From assembly GCA_016219235.1 (NCBI GenBank), contig JACRBO010000621.1, positions 1-8,585 on the forward strand: a stretch of DNA of 8,585 bases. The letters run 5' to 3'. This document shows positions 1 to 4,715 of the stretch, piece by piece (within the stretch, counting starts at the first letter, position 1; every line of letters begins with the position of its first letter). This stretch comes from Chloroflexota bacterium. GTDB taxonomy: Bacteria > Chloroflexota > Anaerolineae > Fen-1058. The notes beneath the pieces are model-generated. The model was not told where the DNA came from and did no database searches. It saw only the letters and a program-made list of their open reading frames with translations. The position numbers and the translations under genes were made by a program.

Positions 1-324
1 CCGGCGCGCGTGGGCGGCTTCACGGAATCGCGCCGCATTCACGATGTATGCCAGAGCTACGGCCAGCCCGTCTGGTGCGGCGGCATGCTGGAGACAGGCG
101 TGGGACGCGCAGGCAACGTGGCGCTGGCCTCACTGCCCAACTTCACCCTGCCCGGCGACATCAGCGCCAGCAATCGCTACTACATTGAAGACATCGCCGA
201 ACCCGCCTTCACGCTCAACCCCGATTCGACGCTGTCTGTGCCCACTGCCCCCGGTCTCGGCGTGACGGTGAATATGAAGACGTTGAAGAAATATACGCTT
301 CAAGAAGAAGTGTTTTCGGCTTAG
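1..324 (+). CDS. menC: o-succinylbenzoate synthase / N-acylamino acid racemase family protein, 3' end only
   Basis: Only the last 107 codons are present; the reading frame is open from base 1 and ends at TAG 322-324. The enzyme belongs to the enolase superfamily (muconate-lactonizing subgroup). Members dehydrate SHCHC to o-succinylbenzoate in menaquinone synthesis, racemise N-acyl amino acids, or do both. The family-typical C-terminal barrel signature is visible: ARVGGFTE near the start, then CGGMLETGVGRAGN and LASLPNFTLPGDISAS, followed by the capping segment that ends VTVNMKTLKKYT. The catalytic lysine that normally sits just before the P-x-RVGG stretch would lie immediately upstream of the window, so activity cannot be judged. 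No other menaquinone gene is in view, so the choice between OSBS and racemase cannot be made here. The symbol menC is the usual family label rather than a proven role. Confidence 0.87.
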   Translation, partial: PARVGGFTESRRIHDVCQSYGQPVWCGGMLETGVGRAGNVALASLPNFTLPGDISASNRYYIEDIAEPAFTLNPDSTLSVPTAPGLGVTVNMKTLKKYTLQEEVFSA

Positions 325-364
325 TGAATGCTTCACAGCTAAGCGTGTTTAAGGAGGCGACAGC

Positions 365-775
365 ATGGCCCTCTTGCTTGAAAAACAAACCATTCCTGAT
401 CTAGGCCACTTTGAATTCGAGGTCAAGGTCTCAGCCGACATCAAAGTCACAGCGCAAGCCGCTAAAAAGAAAGTGCAGCGCTTCCTCATGGACGAAGTGA
501 GCCTGCAAATCTGGGCTGATTGGCCGACGCTGGTCCTGTCTGATCGATTGGTGTGGCGTGTGCCAGCCTACTTATCGCTGCCAGGCTGGGGCAATCTTGG
601 TCAAGTGGGGAGTGTGGATGTTGACGCCGAAACTGGCGATTTTTCGCTCACACCTGAGCAACGCGCTCAAATCGACCAACGCGCGTTGAACTTAGCCGGA
701 AAATACCCACCTGATCGAGCCACTATTCACGAGACTCCAGCCGACTATCGGACGGTCGGGTACGAGAGTGAATGA
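365..775 (+). CDS. Conserved-looking hypothetical protein, first gene of a C39-peptidase pair
   Basis: I cannot assign a named family with certainty. The 136-residue product is soluble, with no signal peptide or TM segment. It starts with MALLLEKQTIPDLG, has a basic Ala/Lys helix-like stretch around residues 30-42 (AQAAKKKVQRF), and then a beta-rich part around residues 48-90 with VWRVPAYLSLPGWG and VGSVDVDAETGDF. That last string resembles short beta-hairpin segments that recur in small Chloroflexota and cyanobacterial hypotheticals. The start is well supported by AAGGAGG at 351-357, seven bases before the ATG. The stop codon overlaps the ATG of the next gene (ATGA), so the two are almost certainly translationally coupled. 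Third codon positions look less GC-rich than in secD or secF, which suggests a different history. A chaperone, inhibitor or substrate-handling partner for the peptidase is possible but unproven. Confidence 0.75.
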   Translation: MALLLEKQTIPDLGHFEFEVKVSADIKVTAQAAKKKVQRFLMDEVSLQIWADWPTLVLSDRLVWRVPAYLSLPGWGNLGQVGSVDVDAETGDFSLTPEQRAQIDQRALNLAGKYPPDRATIHETPADYRTVGYESE

Positions 776-1233
776 TGCCCAGGTTGCTGCCTGTGCCGCA
801 TCGTCCACAGCGTGTCGAAGCCGATTGTCTGGCGGTGTGCGTATCGATGGTGCTGGAGTATTTGAGCGTTGCGCACACCTATCAAGAAATCGGCCAACTG
901 TTAGGACTCACGCCGTATGGCACCCCTGTCTCGCGAGGCCGCAACCTGCGGCAACTTGGCCTGACTGTAGTCTATGAACAGGGCACACTCGACACGCTGA
1001 ACGAGCAACTCACCGCCAGGCAGCCTTGCATCGTGCCGGTCCGAACCAGCGAATTGTCTTACTGGCGAGAGGATGTGCGCCATGCCGTGGTCGTCATCGG
1101 CTTGACCCCGCTGACAGTATTCTTGAACGACCCGGCGTTTGATAAAGCACCGATCGGTGTATCACGCGCCGAATTTGAACTGGCGTGGCTGGAGCAAGAC
1201 AACGTGTATGTGACCTTGAGCATTGCAGAGTGA
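772..1233 (+). CDS. Small C39-like (papain-fold) cysteine peptidase
   Basis: The 153-residue protein carries the layout of a C39-like peptidase domain. A catalytic Cys is proposed at C19 in the motif EADCLAVCVSMVLEYL (compare the family form DCG-x-AC-x-x-M-x-L-x-Y). The His is proposed at H104 in VRHAVVVIGL, and the third residue is N119 or D120 in FLNDPAF, the usual N/D-P string. A helix with QEIGQLLGL (residues 38-46) and the segment GRNLRQLGLTV (56-66) match the region that follows the Cys helix in this fold. There is no signal peptide, no ABC transporter domain and no bacteriocin gene nearby, so this is not a classical bacteriocin-processing exporter. It overlaps the upstream gene by four bases (ATGATG allows a start at 772 or 775). 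It probably acts on a cytosolic substrate or on its operon partner; the substrate is unknown. Confidence 0.8.
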   Translation: MMPRLLPVPHRPQRVEADCLAVCVSMVLEYLSVAHTYQEIGQLLGLTPYGTPVSRGRNLRQLGLTVVYEQGTLDTLNEQLTARQPCIVPVRTSELSYWREDVRHAVVVIGLTPLTVFLNDPAFDKAPIGVSRAEFELAWLEQDNVYVTLSIAE

Positions 1234-1239
1234 GTGAAA

Positions 1240-1293
1240 GCCGTGGTGCGTGGTCCGTCAGCTAATCACGCACCACGCAGCACGCACCACGAT
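1240..1293. repeat. Opposed 7-bp tandem arrays forming an 11-bp inverted repeat
   Basis: The left half, 1240-1260, reads as three heptamers of type TNCGTGG (GCCGTGG, TGCGTGG, TCCGTCA). The right half, 1266-1293, reads as TCACGCA, CCACGCA, GCACGCA and CCACGAT. TGCGTGG is the reverse complement of CCACGCA, so the halves are inverted copies of one family. CGTGGTGCGTG (1242-1252) can pair perfectly with CACGCACCACG at 1267-1277 or with the identical string at 1281-1291, giving two mutually exclusive hairpins. The array ends one base before the phosphatase ATG at 1295. Confidence 0.85.
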
Positions 1294-1294
1294 C

Positions 1295-1996
1295 ATGCAT
1301 TTAGACATTGCCGTCGCCAAAGTTCGCAAATACGCCGTGCCAGAAAGCGGTGACACGATCGAGACGATCGAACGTCCCGGCGGCGGCATTTCGATTGTCG
1401 TGGTGGACGGGCAGCGTTCCGGCCGTAGCGCCAAAGCCATCAGCAATATGGTGGCGCGCAAAGCCGTCTCGCTGCTGGTCGAAGGCGTCCGCGATGGCGC
1501 CGCGGCCCGCGCCGCCCACGATTATCTGTACACCCAGCGATCGGGCAAAGTCTCGGCCACGCTCAATATCGCCTCGGTCGATCTGGAATCGCGCACGCTG
1601 GTGCTGTCGCGCAACAGCCACTGCCCCATCATCGTGTCGCAGAACGGCGAACCGCGCCTGCTGGACGAGCCGTCTAACCCGGTGGGCGTGCACAAAGGCA
1701 CCAAACCCGTCATTGCCGAAATTCCGCTCGCCCCGGCAACCATTGTGGTAATATATACCGACGGCCTCATCGCCGCCGGCGAGCGGACCGGCCAGTCGCT
1801 GGATGTGCTGCAAGCGATGCGTGACTTGATTCCCCATCACCTGACAGCGCGCCAGATCGCCCGCGACTTGCTCGATCGGGCGTTGGCGCTGGACGAACAC
1901 CGCCCGGCTGACGACATCAGTCTGGTCGTCCTGTCGATCAGCAAATTCGATCAACGCAACGATGTCCGCTGGCTGAATGTCAGCATGCCGCTCTAA
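1295..1996 (+). CDS. Stand-alone SpoIIE-type (PP2C-like) serine/threonine phosphatase
   Basis: The 233-residue protein is a single PPM/SpoIIE catalytic domain with no attached sensor, comparable in size to RsbX-like stand-alone phosphatases. The metal-binding scaffold is visible: SGD (residues 18-20), VVVDGQRSGRSAKAIS (35-50, with D38 as the core Asp), the central sheet VSATLNIASVDLESRTLVL (86-104), NSHCP (107-111, the usual AGHPP position), IYTDGLIAAG (153-162, D156) and RPADDISLVVL (203-213, D206/D207). All expected Asp residues are present, so it should be an active Mn/Mg-dependent phosphoprotein phosphatase. The ATG at 1295 is preferred over a GTG at 1250, because the upstream 15 codons would be made of the heptamer repeat and homology begins after the ATG. 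No Shine-Dalgarno sequence precedes it. The likely target is a phosphorylated regulator such as an STAS protein or, by context, the product of the next gene (inference). Confidence 0.88.
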   Translation: MHLDIAVAKVRKYAVPESGDTIETIERPGGGISIVVVDGQRSGRSAKAISNMVARKAVSLLVEGVRDGAAARAAHDYLYTQRSGKVSATLNIASVDLESRTLVLSRNSHCPIIVSQNGEPRLLDEPSNPVGVHKGTKPVIAEIPLAPATIVVIYTDGLIAAGERTGQSLDVLQAMRDLIPHHLTARQIARDLLDRALALDEHRPADDISLVVLSISKFDQRNDVRWLNVSMPL

Positions 1997-2050
1997 ACTA
2001 CACGCCGATCGAGCCGTTAACACCGATCGGGTTGTTGAAGGAGTTGAACC

Positions 2051-2872
2051 ATGTCACGAGTTTCCGCCGCCTTTGTGTGTGCGCTGTGTGATCCCGATAA
2101 TCCGCGCCCGGCCAGCATCATGTGCAGTAACAACTGCGGGCGCTACGTCTGCGCCGTCCACGCCGTGCCGCGCAAAGGGCCGGGCAGCGCCATGATCTGC
2201 CTGTCGTGCGCCGAAGCGCTGGGCTTGCTGGAAAAGCCCAAACCGCAGCCGGTGGTCACGCCAATAGTCAGTATCCCATCGGTTGAAGTGACGCCACAGC
2301 CCGCGGCGGAACCGATCGCCCCGCTTCGCACCGAACCGCCCGCGGCCGCAATCAAACCCGATGAGACCCTGATAAACGTACCCCCGCCGATCGTCGAGAT
2401 TAAGCCCGAACCCGCTGCAACGCCGATCAGTCCACCGGCTCCTAAGGTTGAAGCCAAGACCGACGTCACCTTGCCGCCGCAGACTGCGCCCCAACCCGCG
2501 CCCAAGTTCGATCCCGACGCAACGCTGGCTGGCATCGTGCCGCCGGCACGGCCTGCGCCCACGCAGATCAAACCTTCCATCGTGATCCCGACGGAAGAAC
2601 AAAGCCCGGCAGTGCGCCGCCTGGTCGATCCGCCGATGCCGCCGCAGGCATCAGAAACCATCGTCTCGCAGCGCGGCAATACGTTGCAGGTGCCGAAAGT
2701 CACCGCCACGCTGCCGCGCCCGCCGCAATCGACCGGCGCAACGCCGCGCGTGGCCAGGCGCACGAGTGAAACGCTGGGCGGGCTTGATCGCCAACTGCTG
2801 ATCATGGCCGCCGGCTCGATCGTACTGGGCATTGCCGGCTTCGTGATGATTTTGGCCGCACTCGCCGGCTAA
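2051..2872 (+). CDS. Tail-anchored protein with N-terminal Cys/His cluster and Pro-rich Thr-motif linker
   Basis: The 273-residue product has three parts. Residues 10-53 hold eight potential zinc ligands (C10, C13, C25, C29, C34, H37, C50, C53), spaced like a small two-site zinc finger of B-box or treble-clef kind. Residues 62-245 are a low-complexity Pro/Ala/Glu linker. Residues about 249-271 form one hydrophobic helix at the very C-terminus. With no signal peptide, the finger and linker should be cytosolic and the protein tail-anchored. The linker repeats a short motif: DETL (104-107), DVTL (138-141), DATL (156-159), SETI (201-204), TATL (218-221) and SETL (239-242). Such acidic-x-Thr-hydrophobic sites suggest phosphothreonine sites for kinases or FHA domains (inference). 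GAAGGAG at 2037-2043 sits seven bases before the ATG. The gene follows the phosphatase by 54 nt, probably in one transcript. I do not recognise a named family. Confidence 0.78.
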   Translation: MSRVSAAFVCALCDPDNPRPASIMCSNNCGRYVCAVHAVPRKGPGSAMICLSCAEALGLLEKPKPQPVVTPIVSIPSVEVTPQPAAEPIAPLRTEPPAAAIKPDETLINVPPPIVEIKPEPAATPISPPAPKVEAKTDVTLPPQTAPQPAPKFDPDATLAGIVPPARPAPTQIKPSIVIPTEEQSPAVRRLVDPPMPPQASETIVSQRGNTLQVPKVTATLPRPPQSTGATPRVARRTSETLGGLDRQLLIMAAGSIVLGIAGFVMILAALAG

Positions 2873-2891
2873 TCGCCGCCCCGATTAATCT

Positions 2892-2933
2892 CCGCCTCCC
2901 GCCGGACCCGTATCATCGATCGGCGGGGGGCGG
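2892..2933 (+). other. GC-rich 13-bp stem-loop upstream of the RCK protein gene
   Basis: Bases 2892-2904 can pair with 2921-2933 over 13 positions with one T-G wobble, leaving a 16-nt loop (2905-2920) that contains CGATCG's first four bases. No T-run follows, so it is not a standard intrinsic terminator. It lies 19 nt after the stop of the preceding gene and 23 nt before the next ATG, so it may separate the two units or act as a 5' leader structure. Confidence 0.6.
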
Positions 2934-2955
2934 CGCTGTTCCAGCGGCGCTGTTC
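2930..2955. repeat. 14-bp-period tandem duplication abutting a start codon
   Basis: GCGGCGCTGTTC occurs at 2930-2941 and again at 2944-2955, a period of 14 bp (twice seven). The second copy ends one base before the ATG at 2957. The space contains no recognisable Shine-Dalgarno sequence. Confidence 0.8.
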
Positions 2956-2956
2956 T

Positions 2957-4078
2957 ATGACTATCTTAACGCCCGAATCAACCGCCTCGTCGAGAATCAG
3001 CCGCACGCTCAAGAAAAACTGGCGTGATACGCGCGTCTTGTTGCGCGCCTTCAGCCGCCCGATTCTGATCTTCTTTGCGCTGGTCGGCATCTTTGGTCTG
3101 GCGTACTGGCAGTTGGCGCTGCTGGCCGGTGTGCAAGATCCGCCGTCCGCCGTGGAAGCCATCTTCCTGGTACTGGCGATGATCTTCTTGCAGGCCAATA
3201 CGCCGTTTCCAGATCCGTGGTATTTGCAGATGTTTTTCTTCATCATGCCCGTCGTCGGGCTGGCGTGGTTGGGCGCGGGCGCGGCCAATCTGGGCGTGAA
3301 GCTGTTCAATCGATCGGCGCGCGGGCAGGAGTGGGAGGTCGCTTTGGCCAGTCTCTATTCAGATCACGTCATCGTATGCGGTGTGGGCAAGTTGGGCTAT
3401 CGAGTGATTTTGCAGCTGCTCAAATTCGGGCAAGCCGTCGTCGCCATCGAACAGGATGAGAAGAAGCCCTTCATCTCACTGGCGCGCCACTTCGATGTGC
3501 CCGTCATCATTGGTGATGCGCGACAGCGCGACGTGCTGGGCAAAGCGGGATTGGAACGCGCCACCTCGATTGTGTGCTGCACGCAGGACGATCTGACCAA
3601 TCTGGACATCGCGCTGGATGCCCGCGAAATGAAGCCGGACATCAAAGTGGTGCTGCGCATGTTCGACGCCGATCTGGCCGAGAAAATCGAACGCGGCTTC
3701 GGCATTCACACCGCCTTCAGCGCTTCGGGGCTGGCGGCCCCGGCCTTTGCGGCGGCGGCCACGCGCGCCCACATCGAGTATTCGTTTTACGTGGGCGACA
3801 CTTTGCTGCACGTCAGCCAGATCACCATTACGCACGATTCGCCGCTGCCCGGCCTGACGATGGAAGAGGCCGAGCGCAAATTCGATATGACCATCATCAT
3901 GCACAACACCGGCGAGCACATGCACCTGCATCCGCAGTACGACGAGATCATTCACCTCAACGATACGCTGGTGGTGTTTGCCACGCTGGAAACGCTGGGC
4001 AAGATCGGCGCCGTCAATCACACCGGGCCGCGCGTCGCCAGCCAGAACCTGCTCAAGCGGATGTTCACTCGCCATTAG
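2957..4078 (+). CDS. RCK (TrkA-N/TrkA-C) two-TM channel-like protein lacking a canonical K+ filter
   Basis: The 373-residue protein has the architecture of an MthK/Kch-type channel. TM1 lies at about 35-58, an amphipathic pore-helix-like stretch at 64-79, TM2 at about 90-117, then a cytosolic RCK domain. The Rossmann part begins DHVIVCGVGKLGYRV, with the G142-x-G144-x-x-G147 dinucleotide loop and acidic E165 at the end of strand 2. IIGDA (184-188), the RATSIVCCTQDDLTN segment (201-215) and VVLRMFDADLAEKIE (231-245) are typical of TrkA-N. A TrkA-C-like domain occupies about 285-345. The selectivity-filter position, expected to read like TVGYGD, instead reads LQANTPFPDPW (78-88), so potassium selectivity is doubtful. 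The TrkA-C part has a His-rich loop (H316, H321, H323, H325, H333). The start has no clear Shine-Dalgarno. It is followed 12 nt later by a P-loop protein, probably in the same transcript. Confidence 0.87.
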   Translation: MTILTPESTASSRISRTLKKNWRDTRVLLRAFSRPILIFFALVGIFGLAYWQLALLAGVQDPPSAVEAIFLVLAMIFLQANTPFPDPWYLQMFFFIMPVVGLAWLGAGAANLGVKLFNRSARGQEWEVALASLYSDHVIVCGVGKLGYRVILQLLKFGQAVVAIEQDEKKPFISLARHFDVPVIIGDARQRDVLGKAGLERATSIVCCTQDDLTNLDIALDAREMKPDIKVVLRMFDADLAEKIERGFGIHTAFSASGLAAPAFAAAATRAHIEYSFYVGDTLLHVSQITITHDSPLPGLTMEEAERKFDMTIIMHNTGEHMHLHPQYDEIIHLNDTLVVFATLETLGKIGAVNHTGPRVASQNLLKRMFTRH

Positions 4079-4090
4079 GCAGCCGGTATC

Positions 4091-4459
4091 GTGACTGAGC
4101 AACATCGCCTGCACATCGTCATCGTCGGGCCGTGCGCCAGCGGCAAAACCACGCTGGTGCGCGGCCTGTGGGCGCGCGGCTACGCCGGGGCGCGCGTCGT
4201 CGCGCAGGAACACTCGGGCATACTCGATCTGTGGAAGAGGCGCGGCCAACCTGATGTGATGATCTACCTCGACGCGCGGCTGGAAACGATCGCCGCGCGT
4301 CAGCGCCGGGCCGATTGGACTGCCGAGTACCTATCGGAACAGCTGCGCCGCCTGAGCAGCGCGTTTTCGGCGTGTGACTTGTACTTATCGACCGACGATC
4401 TATCTCCGCAGGACGTGCTCGAGCGCGTGGTTAAGTTCCTGACGAACGCCACGGAATAA
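4091..4459 (+). CDS. Short P-loop kinase-like NTPase
   Basis: The 122-residue product opens with a Walker A loop, IVIVGPCASGKTT (G13 to T21, lysine K19), of the adenylate/shikimate/APS-kinase type. DVMIYLD (55-61) takes the place of the strand that carries the substrate or Walker-B-like Asp. ETIAARQRR (65-73) supplies lid-like arginines, and CDLYLSTDDLSPQDVLERV (95-113) matches the usual C-terminal strand plus 'LSP-x-x-V' helix of such kinases. At 122 residues it is well short of the family's usual 160-200, with a reduced substrate and lid region. The start is the GTG at 4091, since any later start would remove the Walker motif. It lies 12 nt after the RCK gene and is probably co-transcribed. 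The substrate is unknown; a nucleotide- or dephospho-CoA-kinase-like role cannot be separated from a regulatory NTPase. Confidence 0.75.
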   Translation: MTEQHRLHIVIVGPCASGKTTLVRGLWARGYAGARVVAQEHSGILDLWKRRGQPDVMIYLDARLETIAARQRRADWTAEYLSEQLRRLSSAFSACDLYLSTDDLSPQDVLERVVKFLTNATE

Positions 4460-4509
4460 TCGCAACAATTGGGGCGGCTTTCCGTTTTCCCGGTCTGCTC
4501 GTGATGGAT

Positions 4510-4544
4510 TGCCAAATCCAGCGCTTTAGCCGCCGGATTTGGCA
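4510..4544. other. Inverted repeat downstream of the P-loop gene, possible terminator
   Basis: TGCCAAATCC at 4510-4519 pairs perfectly with GGATTTGGCA at 4535-4544 (10 bp, 15-nt loop). A second small hairpin, GCCC-TTC-GGGC, follows at 4546-4556. No T-run follows either. The pair may end the upstream transcript or be an interspersed palindromic repeat. The rest of 4460-4619 shows only a short 6-bp dyad (AAAAGT 4574-4579 / ACTTTT 4587-4592). Confidence 0.6.
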
Positions 4545-4619
4545 CGCCCTTCGGGCAGCGGCGGGAGCAATCGAAAAGTCACCAACACTTTTGCGTTGTA
4601 CTCAATAATCGCACAATCT

Positions 4620-4648
4620 TTGACAGATACATGGGCTTAGACTATAAT
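4620..4648 (+). promoter_or_regulatory. Perfect-consensus sigma70-type promoter for secDF
   Basis: The -35 element TTGACA (4620-4625) and the -10 element TATAAT (4643-4648) both match consensus at all six positions and are separated by the optimal 17 bp. Transcription should start near 4655, giving a leader of about 60 nt before the secD ATG. No other site in the window approaches this quality, which suggests strong, largely constitutive expression. Confidence 0.9.
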
Positions 4649-4663
4649 CTCGCCCGCTTGAAG

Positions 4664-4697
4664 GTCGCGCCGGCCTAATCTGCCGGCGACTTTGTTG
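4664..4697 (+). promoter_or_regulatory. Leader stem-loop with T-rich tail, possible attenuator of secDF
   Basis: Bases 4668-4674 pair with 4682-4688 (seven G-C/C-G pairs, 7-nt loop CTAATCT). Two more pairs (4664/4690 and 4665/4689) form after a 2-nt bulge. The stem is followed directly by TTTGTTG (4691-4697). Sitting between the predicted start site and the ribosome binding site, it resembles a weak intrinsic terminator or a 5' stability stem. The interrupted T-run makes efficient termination uncertain. Confidence 0.6.
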
Positions 4698-4703
4698 TAT
4701 GAA

Positions 4704-4710
4704 ACAGGAG
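4704..4710 (+). promoter_or_regulatory. Ribosome binding site that sets the secD start
   Basis: ACAGGAG lies five bases before the ATG at 4716. It decides the start in favour of this ATG over an in-frame TTG at 4692, which falls inside the tail of the leader stem-loop and has no Shine-Dalgarno. Confidence 0.85.
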
Positions 4711-4715
4711 TTTGC

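Noticed and set aside
772..1233. Bacteriocin export/processing locus
   Set aside because: The C39-like domain stands alone; there is no ABC or TM domain and no double-glycine leader peptide nearby.
1250..1294. GTG start giving the phosphatase 15 more residues
   Set aside because: The extra residues are translated heptamer repeat; domain homology starts after the ATG at 1295.
1301..2023. Long open frame on the minus strand opposite the phosphatase gene
   Set aside because: Its translation is rich in R, D, Q and G without domain motifs, a typical antisense shadow in GC-rich coding DNA, while the + strand has clear SpoIIE signatures.
3476..4249. 257-codon open frame on the minus strand opposite the RCK gene
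   Set aside because: No start signal or motif, and it spans two convincing + strand genes and their junction.
4300..4545. 81-codon minus-strand frame across the end of the P-loop gene
   Set aside because: It has no motifs, overlaps a gene with a Walker A motif, and runs through the intergenic inverted repeat.
4692..4715. TTG start giving SecD eight more residues
   Set aside because: No Shine-Dalgarno upstream, and it lies within the leader stem-loop tail; ATG 4716 has AGGAG at the right distance.
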